Counted from the first letter of the stretch, positions 1 to 7,346 are shown. The stretch: 10,105 bases of DNA from Methanobacteriota archaeon (GCA_005879045.1 VBLV01000022.1:1-10105), one strand, 5' to 3'. Notes: generated by a model from the letters alone, not told the origin. Translations and numbers: made by a program.

Positions 1-1
1 C

Positions 2-1021
2 ATCTCGGTCGCGCAACCCATGCTCGACGCGACGATCCCAGACGGTTCGCGTCTGCAGGCCACCCTCGGCATGCACGTCACGAAGCGAGGATCCTCGTTC
101 ACCATCCGGCGATTCCGGGAGAACCCCTTCACCCCGCTCGACCTCGTCCGATTCAAGACGATGTCGCCCGAGATGATGGCCTACCTGTGGCTCGCGATCG
201 AGAACGGGCAGTCGATGCTGATCTGCGGCGGTACCGCCTCCGGGAAGACGACGACCCTGAACGCGATCCTCCTGTTCATCCCGCCCCAGATGAAGATCGT
301 GTCCATCGAGGACACGCGGGAACTGAACTTGCCCCACGAGAACTGGGTCCCGCTCCTCACCCGCGCCGGGTTCGGAGGTCGCGTCGTGGCCACCGGGAAA
401 CCCGCGGGCGAAATCGACATGTTCGACTTGCTCACGGCGGCTCTCCGTCAGCGCCCGCAGTACATGATGATCGGAGAGGTCCGTGGACCCGAGGCGTTCG
501 TCGTGTTCCAGGCGATGGCGACCGGCAAGTCCGCGTACACGACGTTCCACGCAGACGACGTCCAGGCGATGGTCCACCGCCTCGAGAACGATCCGATCAA
601 CCTGCCGCGGGCCCTCGTCGCAGCCCTCGACATCGTCCTGCTCCAGGCGCAGGTGAAGGTCGGCACGGACATGACGCGGCGCGTGAAGGCGATCGTCGAG
701 GTCGTCGGGACGGACCCGGAGTCGAACGAGTTGATCACGAACTCCGCGTACACCTGGAACCCGGCGGATGACACGTTCAACTATTCCGGCCACTCATACG
801 TCTACGAGAAGATCTCCCTCGCCCGGAACTGGAACCAGCGGAGGATGGAACAGGAGGTCAAGCGCCGCCTGGACATCTTCGAGTACATGAAGCGGATGGA
901 GATCAAGAACTACCGGGATGTCGCGAAGATCGTGTCGTCGTACTACAAGGACCCGGACGGCATGATCAAGATCATCCGCGACACGCTGCAAGCGCAGGGC
1001 GTCGCGGTGCCCGCTGCCTGA
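2..1021 (+). CDS. Archaeal type II/IV secretion system ATPase (GspE/FlaI-type), 5'-truncated
   Basis: This is the cytoplasmic hexameric ATPase that powers assembly of archaeal type IV pili or archaella. The first full codon is at position 2; the N-terminal domain lies outside the window, and the ATG at 20 is internal because homologous sequence (SVAQP) precedes it. Counting from that ATG, I see a Walker A loop GGTASGKT (residues 70-77), an Asp box VSIEDTRE (94-101), a Walker B region MMIGEVRGPEA (149-159) and a His box TTFHADD (174-180). The arginine-rich stretch RAGFGGR (115-121) and the C-terminal NP..DTF.YSG.SYVYEKI segment are typical of archaeal GspE/FlaI proteins. In many archaea a TadC/FlaJ-like membrane protein gene follows directly; here the next gene is a convergent transporter, so any partner must lie upstream or elsewhere. 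The family is secure; whether it serves a pilus, an archaellum or another system cannot be decided. Confidence 0.95.
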   Translation: MSVAQPMLDATIPDGSRLQATLGMHVTKRGSSFTIRRFRENPFTPLDLVRFKTMSPEMMAYLWLAIENGQSMLICGGTASGKTTTLNAILLFIPPQMKIVSIEDTRELNLPHENWVPLLTRAGFGGRVVATGKPAGEIDMFDLLTAALRQRPQYMMIGEVRGPEAFVVFQAMATGKSAYTTFHADDVQAMVHRLENDPINLPRALVAALDIVLLQAQVKVGTDMTRRVKAIVEVVGTDPESNELITNSAYTWNPADDTFNYSGHSYVYEKISLARNWNQRRMEQEVKRRLDIFEYMKRMEIKNYRDVAKIVSSYYKDPDGMIKIIRDTLQAQGVAVPAA

Positions 1022-1028
1022 CGAGGCG

Positions 1029-2162
1029 TTACGGAACCGCTCGACGGACGCCGAGGGAGAACGCCCCCGACGCCGCGAGGCAGCCCCCGAGGACCAGGAA
1101 CAGGATCGCATTCGCATTGCGCGCGAGGAGCCATCCGGCCAGCGCCGCCCCGAGCGATCCGATGCCGAAGACACTCGAGAACGTGAAGCCGAAGCCCAGC
1201 CCCCGAAGCGGGCGCGGGACTTCTCCGGTGACGAGCGTATTCTGAAGAGGCTCGAGGGAGAAGAGGAGAAAGCCGAACACCAACGCGGCGGCGATAAAGG
1301 CGCCTCCCAGCGGGAGGATTGCCAGGAGGACGAGAAGAGAAGCGGCCGCCGCGGACAACGGGAACAGGATCCGTTGCGGTTGACGGCGGTCCGCGAGCCG
1401 GCCCGATAAGACTTGCCCGATTGCGCCGAGGGCGAGGGCGAGCGCAAAAAACCCAGCCCCGACGAACCGAGGGAGGAACGTGAGCCCGCCTTGATACGCG
1501 AACCCCGCAAACATGTAGACGAGAAGGATGAACGCGAACGAGCGACTCAAGAGGCCGACGTGCGCGCGGCTGGTAGCGGGCACATCCGTGGAGATCTTGG
1601 TTGGCAACCGGGCAAAGGTGAGCAGAGCCAGCGCGACGAGGCCCGGGATGACGAGGAGGCTGGCAACCGGCCGCCACGACCAACCCACGGCCAGCGCTGT
1701 GCCGACGTACGCCGGGCCGGACGCGATCCCGAGGCTCCCGCCCATCCCGTGCCATCCCATTCCGCGGCCTTGCTCGGCCACCGCGCGGGAGATGATCGAC
1801 AGCCCCGTCGGATGGTAGATTCCCGAGAAAAGGCCTAAGGCGCCCAGGGAGACGGCCAAGAGAGGGACCGACGGGCTCGCCGCGACCCCCAGCATCGACA
1901 CGGCGATCCCCCCGGCACAAAGGAGCAGGAGGCGGGCGGGCGTCCCCCGGTCTGCAAGGAAGCCGAACGGGACGGCCCCGAGGCCGTAGAGGCCGTATCC
2001 GGCCGCCGCGAGGAGGCCCAGGGTCACGTCGTCCACGCCGAACTCCGTCTTCCACGCGAGCAAGAAGACAGGGATCGACAAGATGTTGGCATGGACCACG
2101 CCGTGGAGAAAGCCGAGGACGGCCACGACTCGCCGATCCTCCCGCCGCATCCGGGGCCGCAT
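1029..2162 (-). CDS. MFS transporter, fosmidomycin-resistance-like
   Basis: This is a 377-residue integral membrane protein of the major facilitator superfamily, hydrophobic throughout with room for about 12 helices and typical in length. The loop after the second helix carries an MFS motif A-like sequence GFLADRGTPARLLL (residues 67-80), and the second half has its counterpart SGRLADRRQPQR (253-264), the usual two-fold repeat. GIYHPTG at 114-120 and GWHGMGGSLG at 136-145 resemble the Fsr/fosmidomycin-resistance group of exporters. The substrate is unknown and drug export is only an inference. The frame extends to a GTG at 2219, but those extra 19 residues (CGCDRRNPYP-like) are unlike an MFS N-terminus, so I chose the ATG at 2162. 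The ATG at 2150 is also possible: an AT-rich AAATCCTTAT (2176-2185, read on the minus strand) lies about 28 bases upstream of it, the right distance for a TATA box driving a leaderless transcript. The gene converges on the ATPase with a 7-base gap. Confidence 0.85.
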   Translation of the reverse strand: MRPRMRREDRRVVAVLGFLHGVVHANILSIPVFLLAWKTEFGVDDVTLGLLAAAGYGLYGLGAVPFGFLADRGTPARLLLLCAGGIAVSMLGVAASPSVPLLAVSLGALGLFSGIYHPTGLSIISRAVAEQGRGMGWHGMGGSLGIASGPAYVGTALAVGWSWRPVASLLVIPGLVALALLTFARLPTKISTDVPATSRAHVGLLSRSFAFILLVYMFAGFAYQGGLTFLPRFVGAGFFALALALGAIGQVLSGRLADRRQPQRILFPLSAAAASLLVLLAILPLGGAFIAAALVFGFLLFSLEPLQNTLVTGEVPRPLRGLGFGFTFSSVFGIGSLGAALAGWLLARNANAILFLVLGGCLAASGAFSLGVRRAVP

Positions 2163-2190
2163 CGCCGCAGCGGGATAAGGATTTCTGCGG

Positions 2191-2403
2191 TCACATCCGC
2201 AGAATCGCGCGGACGACACCCGGGATCTCGAGGACCAGGCTCACGACGACCAACCAGAGTCGCCACACGCCGCGACGGAGTCGCATGACCACGAACAGGG
2301 CGTGGCAGACCCATGGTCCTTTGGGAATCGTTCGGCCCGCGCCGAACGGGCTCCGCCGAACGACCACGCCGCGTGGGAGCGCGTCACCGAGCGAGCGGCT
2401 CAC
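2191..2403 (-). CDS. Doubtful small membrane protein ORF
   Basis: This is a 70-codon frame that I do not recognise. It begins with a GTG overlapping the TGA of the large surface-protein gene by four bases (GTGA), the arrangement used for translational coupling, and ends 28 bases before the chosen start of the MFS gene. Its last 31 residues, from an internal ATG at 2286, read as basic residues followed by a hydrophobic helix (WRLWLVVVSLVLEIPGVV), as in small single-pass proteins. Against it, the first half is low in protein character and contains the strong inverted repeat at 2329-2348, which suits a non-coding spacer better. If real, it may be the short 31-residue form or the full coupled form. 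Confidence 0.2.
   Translation of the reverse strand: MSRSLGDALPRGVVVRRSPFGAGRTIPKGPWVCHALFVVMRLRRGVWRLWLVVVSLVLEIPGVVRAILRM
2329..2348 (-). repeat. Perfect 8-bp inverted repeat with a competing third arm
   Basis: CGTTCGGC at 2329-2336 and its exact reverse complement GCCGAACG at 2341-2348 flank a four-base loop. A second GCCGAACG lies at 2355-2362, so the first arm can pair with either copy but not both. Relative to the minus-strand surface-protein gene, the element sits 52-71 bases after the stop codon. It could be a transcript end or processing hairpin, or an attenuator-like switch before the MFS gene. There is no U-tract after it, so calling it a terminator is not secure. Confidence 0.45.
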
Positions 2404-5400
2404 ACGTCTTTGTCTTCCTTCGAATCCTCGTCGTCATCCGTTTCGGACTGCGATGCGGCTTCCTCTTCTTCCACCGCCTTCTTGACGATCTTCTTTTGGA
2501 TGAGCGGTTGGGGCGTGATCGCCTTACGAATCACGCGGCGCGGGATCGCGTCCGCGGCGGCAGCTCCGGCCGAAACGCCTGGCGCGATGGTCGGCACGGC
2601 TTGCGACGCAGCGGGAGTCTCGGAGGGCGCGGCCCCGCGGACCGGCTGGCGAGCCGTGGATGGGACCTGCACGACGGTCGCTCCGCCTCCCCCGCCGCTC
2701 GGTGGGCGCTGCACTTCGCGCATCAGCGATCCGCACTTGTGGCAGACATTCGCCGTGACGGAGTTGAGGGTGCCGCAGGTCGGGCACGGCTTCGAGCCCA
2801 TCTTGCGCATCTCCTCTTCCTCGCGGAGCCAGTCTTCGAAGGTGAGGAAGGTGGGTTGTTTCTTCCACAACTCCTGGAAATCGCGGTCCGAGAGATCGCG
2901 TCCGAGCTCCCTCGAAGCCTCTTGACGCAGTTTCGACACGACTTCGTCGTACTGCAGACGCATCTTCTCCTCGTAGTCCACCATCTCGACTTCGCCGGTC
3001 GCGAACTCGACGCCGCACTCCGGGCACTGCTTCACGTCGACCGGGATCCAAGCTTGGCAGTTCGAGCACTTCGCCATGTCCCGTTCGAACTCGACGCCGC
3101 ACTTCGGGCACGTCGTCGCGTCCTCCGGGATGAAGGCACCGCACTCGCCGCACTCGACCATCTTGCCGAGGCCGTAGACTTTCCAGTACACCGTGATGCC
3201 GGCCACCACCGCGACGGCCGCGCCGAGGATAACCAGGAAGAGCCACCACGGGACGCCCAGAATCGGGACGGGGCTGCTGAGGAACGGCAGGGTCTTCTTC
3301 ACCATGATCGACTGGGTCTGCGGCCCGATGATACCGGACGACGGCGTGACGACGACGTCGTAGGGCCCGTCCGCGAGTCCCGACGGCACGTTGACCGTGC
3401 CGAGGAAGAATCCGTCGCTCTGGGTGATGGTCGTGTTGGAAGCCAGGACCGCGGCGCCTTGCCGCAGTTCGATCGTGAGGCCGACGCCCGAGATCCCATT
3501 ATTCGTGCTCTGATCCCGGACATATCCGGTGACGCTCAGCGAAGACCCCGGCTCAAGCGTCTGCCCCGCGGTCGGCGAGAGCATCGCGACATAGCCCAGA
3601 GGCGGCTGGACGTTTAGCGTGATTGTCGCCGTGTTGTTGGCTTCCTGCGCGGCTCCGCCCTCGTTGATCCGGTTGTCCGGATCGACCTTCAGGAGGATCT
3701 GCTGGTTGCCGGTGACTGGGATGCCGCTCACGTTCAGCGAGACGTTCAGGAACGTCCCGAGGGTGCGGCCGTCCACCCGACCGACCTGGGTCGCGCCGAA
3801 GAACGCCGCGACCGAGACGTTCAACGCGGCGGTCTGGCCTGCGTTGTACACCAGGACGTAGACTGTAAAGGGCTGATTCTGCGTTACGGTCCGCACGCCG
3901 GGATAGTCGCCCTGGTGCAACGCCAGGTCCGGCGGGGTGAGCGCGTTCACCGAGAACGTCGCATTGTTGTTGCCCAGGACATAGTCCTTGTTGCGGATGT
4001 CGACCCCCGTCGCGGTCCTCAGGCTGAAGGTCAGGAGATGAGCTCCCGTGGATGTCGGGCGCCAGAGCACCGTGAGGGTCGCGTCGACGCCGGGACTGAT
4101 GTCGAACGTGACCGGTCCGCCGACCCGCTGCGCTCCTTCCCAGACCTCCAGGATCGCCCCGGCGGCGCGGTTCGTCCCGGCGTTGTGGACCACGACTCGC
4201 ACGTGCGCGTCGTTGTTGAGGACCGGGTCAGTAGCGAACTGGACGTCCGAGGACGAAATCGCGAGGTCGGGCCAGGTGAAGAGCGTGAAGCTGCGCAGGA
4301 GGATGTTGTTCCGTTCGTTCGTTTCACGGGTTGCGCCGCCATCGGCGACGGAGGCCACCGGCGGGTCCACGACCGCGGACACGGTCCGGCTCGACTCGAG
4401 CGCGCCGTTCGGACGCCAGATGATCGTGGCGGTCGTCGTCGCGTTCTTCGGGACGAGCGCGAGGACGGTGTCGTTGATCCAGACTCCGGCCGCCATGTAG
4501 TCGATCGGAGCGAAGTCCATGAGGCCGTCGCCGTTGCGGTCCACGTTGTCCTCGAAGAAGCTCACCCGGACGTTCCGGACGTTCACTTGACCGATGTTGC
4601 GGATCGTCGCGGTCACTTGGATGTCCGTGTTGATCGGCTGCAGCGCCGACGCGCCGTTGCCGCCCAAGACGGTTATCGCGGTGATGCTGAGGTCCGGGGT
4701 CAGGCTGGCGAACGTGAGCTGTGAGAGCGTGTCGCTCGTCACCAGGGCGGAGGCCGGGGCGTCGGGCTGGTATGTCGTCAGGTCGACGACGGCGGATCCG
4801 GTGGCGAGGTACGAGTTGTTCAGGATCCGGGCCGAGGTCGTTCTAGTCTCCGCGAAGGCTCGGTACAGGATCGATCCGTTCGGAGCCGAGACAGGCCAGG
4901 TCGTCGAGTTCGCGAAGTAGATGTCGTCGACCGCCGGGTCCGGGACCGTGAAGGGCGTGAGCGTGTTCGGGTCCAGGCGTTGGAGCACGATGCGGACATT
5001 CGCGTCGGAGAGGAGGGTCCCCGTCCCGTCGACCGCGTTGACGTGAAGCCACCAGTAGCGGCTTACCTGGGCGCCTCCGGTGATCATGCCGACCCACCAC
5101 GAGCCGCTCGGATCGAACGTTTGCACCGAGGTGAGTTGCACGTTCTGGGTGCCGCCGAAGACCAGTTGGGACGTTTGGACCTCGTTGAAAGTCGTGTTCC
5201 GAATGTCGAGGTCGACGGTGTTCACGTTCCCGTCGTCCGTCGTGAAGGCGAGGGTCGTGACGCCCGTGAGGGTCGCGTCCCAGAGGTGCGTCGTCTGGAC
5301 CGTGTCGATCCAGAGGCCAGGGCCGAGGAACGAATCGCGCACGAGGGTCGCGCTCCCGCCGAACAAGGTCACGTTCGCGTCGATGGTTGTGTCGGAGATC

Positions 5401-7001
5401 GTGAGGCTCGAGGCGGGCCCCTCTTCGCGGAGCATGCCGGGGGAACCGCGGGCCGCCAACGTGAGGGCGCTCCCTCGGCTCGTGACCAGCGTCCCGCCGT
5501 TCGAGACGTAGAAGGGGAGCGGGTAGTTGCTCCAGACCGTGGAGTTGACCAGGGTCAGCCGGCCGCCTGAGAGGATCTTGACGTACGCCCGCGAATTACC
5601 GTCCGAGCCTTGGTCGACGTACAGGCCGCCGTCCGTGATCGAGACGGAGCCCGAAATCTCGAGGCAGCTCGACACGGAGACGGAGCCGACAATCTGCCGA
5701 TCGAACGACCAAGACGTGACTCCGGTGGGGCACACCTGCAGATTGCTGAAGGACATCGTGACCGATTTGGAATTGTTCGCGGCGCTGATGGCCGGGTACG
5801 GGTCGAAGAACTCGTCGCCGGCCGTGCTCGAGGCCGCGTACGTCACCTGCTGGTGGTAGTTCCCGAAGGACTCTGCGTTCGGCAGGCTGGCCGTCGTGAT
5901 TTGATCCGTGAACAGCGGGATGAGCGCGAGGCCGTTCGCATCTGTGCGGTTCCACGCGTTCGTGCCGCTCGAGGTCCGATGGAGGTACCACAGGGTGCGC
6001 GAGGTCGGCGTCGTCGCGAGGGCGTTGTCGGGATACTGCGCGGTCGTGCTGCTCGGACTGAGGGTCGACCAGACGGTCGCGCCGCTCACCGGGATCCCGC
6101 TCGAGTCGACGACGGTCGCGTAGAGCCATCGCATGAAGTCCACGTTCCCCCCAGCGGCGGTGGGCCGGAACGCCGGCGCCCAATCCGATTTCGCGGCCGG
6201 GTCCTGGGTGCGGTCGATCGTGACGTTGTACAGGTACGCGTTCGAGGTGCCGTCGACGCGCAGCTCGTTGTGCACGCCGGCCACGTTCGAGTAGTCCACC
6301 CCGACGTAGGAGTCGTAGGAGTACAGGTTGCTCGTCGAGGTCAGGAGGACGTTTCCGGGGGTGCCGCCGGGGTATTCGTAGAGCCGTTCGATCCGGGAGC
6401 GATACAGGCTCGCGGTCGTCGTCGTCCAGGCCATCAGCGGCGCATCGTTGTTGTCATCCGTGTTGAGGCCGAGACCGGAGAGCTCCGAATCCGTGAAGCC
6501 GGTGATCTTCGAGTCCGTGACGTTGATCGTGGCACTCGTCGCGTTGAACCAACCGGGGAATTTCAGCGAAGCGCCGTTCTTCATCGTGAACCGGCTGTTC
6601 GCGCCGGAAACCGTGAAGGCCAGTTTCAGGAAGGGAGAAATCGAGTCCGTCTGGGTCGTGACGATCGAGTGGTCCAGAACGAATTCGCCGCCCGCATTCA
6701 CGTTGAGCGCGTAGCCCTGGTGCGATGTGTCTTTGGAAAAACTCAGGCCACCGTCGGTGAGCGTGAGGCTGCCGCCGGAATTGACGCTGATCGTGCCGTC
6801 GACCGAATAGAGGATTCCACTGCACACTTGCGTGTTCGTGATCGTCCAATCTCCGGTGATGACGCCGCCGACCTGGTCGCAGGTTCCCGCCCGCGCGGCC
6901 GGGGCGAGGGCGAGGAGCGCGGCGAACAAGGCCCCGAGGGCGACCGACCAAACGATGAGGAGTGTGAGGGCCCTCGCATTCCGGGCGGCCCCGCTAGACA
7001 T
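2400..7001 (-). CDS. Giant single-pass surface protein: beta-helix and CARDB ectodomain with cytoplasmic zinc-ribbon tail
   Basis: This 1533-residue protein has a signal peptide at 1-38 (hydrophobic 11-32, then APAARA before Gly39). Residues about 40-265 and 425-645 are two Gly/Ser/Thr/Asn-rich repeats that look like right-handed beta-helices. Each is followed by a small beta domain with a carboxypeptidase-regulatory-like signature (YATVVDSSGIPVSGATV, 294-310; LHVNAVDGTGTLLSDANV, 652-669). Three CARDB domains follow (about 769-905, 910-1018, 1023-1131), then an Ig-like domain (1134-1236) and one membrane helix (about 1248-1273) with basic residues just inside. The cytoplasmic tail has CxxC...CxxC zinc ribbons at C1284-C1301, C1312-C1329 and C1406-C1423, a charged helical linker (1336-1405), a Gly/Pro/Ala-rich spacer and an acidic end. 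It probably acts as an adhesin or receptor; no enzymatic motif is visible. The ATG is supported by AAGGTGGT seven bases upstream. The gene is divergent from the pilin-like gene. Confidence 0.93.
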   Translation of the reverse strand: MSSGAARNARALTLLIVWSVALGALFAALLALAPAARAGTCDQVGGVITGDWTITNTQVCSGILYSVDGTISVNSGGSLTLTDGGLSFSKDTSHQGYALNVNAGGEFVLDHSIVTTQTDSISPFLKLAFTVSGANSRFTMKNGASLKFPGWFNATSATINVTDSKITGFTDSELSGLGLNTDDNNDAPLMAWTTTTASLYRSRIERLYEYPGGTPGNVLLTSTSNLYSYDSYVGVDYSNVAGVHNELRVDGTSNAYLYNVTIDRTQDPAAKSDWAPAFRPTAAGGNVDFMRWLYATVVDSSGIPVSGATVWSTLSPSSTTAQYPDNALATTPTSRTLWYLHRTSSGTNAWNRTDANGLALIPLFTDQITTASLPNAESFGNYHQQVTYAASSTAGDEFFDPYPAISAANNSKSVTMSFSNLQVCPTGVTSWSFDRQIVGSVSVSSCLEISGSVSITDGGLYVDQGSDGNSRAYVKILSGGRLTLVNSTVWSNYPLPFYVSNGGTLVTSRGSALTLAARGSPGMLREEGPASSLTISDTTIDANVTLFGGSATLVRDSFLGPGLWIDTVQTTHLWDATLTGVTTLAFTTDDGNVNTVDLDIRNTTFNEVQTSQLVFGGTQNVQLTSVQTFDPSGSWWVGMITGGAQVSRYWWLHVNAVDGTGTLLSDANVRIVLQRLDPNTLTPFTVPDPAVDDIYFANSTTWPVSAPNGSILYRAFAETRTTSARILNNSYLATGSAVVDLTTYQPDAPASALVTSDTLSQLTFASLTPDLSITAITVLGGNGASALQPINTDIQVTATIRNIGQVNVRNVRVSFFEDNVDRNGDGLMDFAPIDYMAAGVWINDTVLALVPKNATTTATIIWRPNGALESSRTVSAVVDPPVASVADGGATRETNERNNILLRSFTLFTWPDLAISSSDVQFATDPVLNNDAHVRVVVHNAGTNRAAGAILEVWEGAQRVGGPVTFDISPGVDATLTVLWRPTSTGAHLLTFSLRTATGVDIRNKDYVLGNNNATFSVNALTPPDLALHQGDYPGVRTVTQNQPFTVYVLVYNAGQTAALNVSVAAFFGATQVGRVDGRTLGTFLNVSLNVSGIPVTGNQQILLKVDPDNRINEGGAAQEANNTATITLNVQPPLGYVAMLSPTAGQTLEPGSSLSVTGYVRDQSTNNGISGVGLTIELRQGAAVLASNTTITQSDGFFLGTVNVPSGLADGPYDVVVTPSSGIIGPQTQSIMVKKTLPFLSSPVPILGVPWWLFLVILGAAVAVVAGITVYWKVYGLGKMVECGECGAFIPEDATTCPKCGVEFERDMAKCSNCQAWIPVDVKQCPECGVEFATGEVEMVDYEEKMRLQYDEVVSKLRQEASRELGRDLSDRDFQELWKKQPTFLTFEDWLREEEEMRKMGSKPCPTCGTLNSVTANVCHKCGSLMREVQRPPSGGGGGATVVQVPSTARQPVRGAAPSETPAASQAVPTIAPGVSAGAAAADAIPRRVIRKAITPQPLIQKKIVKKAVEEEEAASQSETDDDEDSKEDKDV

Positions 7002-7004
7002 CGG

Positions 7005-7012
7005 ACCACCTT
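7005..7012 (-). promoter_or_regulatory. Ribosome binding site of the giant surface protein
   Basis: Read on the minus strand this is AAGGTGGT, a close match to the archaeal anti-16S consensus AGGAGGTGAT, with its AAGG core seven bases before the ATG at 7001. It decides the start, because the ATG is followed at once by a signal peptide. Confidence 0.7.
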
Positions 7013-7053
7013 CGCGGGTTGAGGCACCGGGCTAGCTCATGAGAAATGCGACC

Positions 7054-7077
7054 GATGGGCATGTACCGCTGCCCATC
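7054..7077. promoter_or_regulatory. Palindrome near the predicted start of the surface-protein transcript
   Basis: GATGGGC (7054-7060) and its exact reverse complement GCCCATC (7071-7077) are separated by ten bases. If transcription of the minus-strand gene starts about 25 bases downstream of the TATA-like element at 7089-7098, the start falls around 7067, inside this palindrome. That is a common position for a repressor operator. It might instead be a hairpin in a longer leader. The role is an inference from position. Confidence 0.4.
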
Positions 7078-7088
7078 CGGGACCGATT

Positions 7089-7103
7089 CTTAAAAAGGTT
7101 CTC
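7089..7103 (-). promoter_or_regulatory. Probable BRE/TATA promoter of the giant surface protein
   Basis: On the minus strand this reads GAGAACCTTTTTAAG, a purine-rich BRE-like stretch followed by a TTTTTAAG TATA box, the usual archaeal TFB/TBP site. It lies about 90 bases before the ATG at 7001, which would give a leader of roughly 65 bases. Other AT runs further upstream (around 7175-7198) are alternatives, so the exact promoter is uncertain. Confidence 0.5.
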
Positions 7104-7130
7104 GGATGATTATCCATCCCGATACGTAAC

Positions 7131-7150
7131 TGTTCTCAAGCAAGAGAACA
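7131..7150. promoter_or_regulatory. Perfect 7-bp palindrome, operator candidate
   Basis: TGTTCTC (7131-7137), six bases, then GAGAACA (7144-7150), an exact inverted repeat. It lies about 30 bases upstream of the TATA-like element of the minus-strand gene. GTTCTC recurs at 7098-7103, next to that TATA, and the full TGTTCTC recurs at 7450-7456, just downstream of the pilin TATA box. A dimeric transcription factor acting on both divergent genes would fit, but this is inferred from pattern only. Confidence 0.4.
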
Positions 7151-7295
7151 TCCGAATTCTACAGGAAGTCATCTTTTATCTGGCATCGGAAATAAAAGAA
7201 CAGTTTCAAGCGACGGCTGTCGGCCCCGTCGGCTCCGCTTCCCGGGCGCCGCAAGACTCCCCGATCGCCTCCGATTGCACGGACCCTCCGAGCGG

Positions 7296-7346
7296 TGTCC
7301 GACAGGAGGACCCGCCGTCTCGCTCGATTTCGATCGTTGTCCGACA
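7296..7346. repeat. Two copies of palindromic TGTCCGACA, 42 bases apart
   Basis: TGTCCGACA occurs at 7296-7304 and 7338-7346. Each copy is itself a perfect palindrome (TGTC, one central base, GACA), and the 42-base spacing is close to four helical turns, so both would lie on the same face of the DNA. They are 75-125 bases upstream of the pilin TATA box. A repeated nine-base word can arise by chance in a region this size; the symmetry and phasing are what make it notable. Confidence 0.35.

Noticed and set aside
943..2055. A 370-codon minus-strand frame overlapping the MFS gene.
   Set aside because: Its product is Arg/Pro/Gly-rich with no transmembrane pattern, while the overlapping MFS frame shows clear helices and motif A repeats.
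2313..3617. A 434-codon open frame on the plus strand.
   Set aside because: It is antisense to the zinc-ribbon and Ig-like part of the surface protein. The cysteine ribbons and membrane helix on the minus strand are clearly the real coding sequence.
5610..7022. A 470-codon open frame on the plus strand.
   Set aside because: It lies entirely antisense to the surface-protein gene. Its product is dominated by Arg, Gly, Val and Asp without hydrophobic core or motifs, the usual by-product of a GC-rich gene on the other strand.
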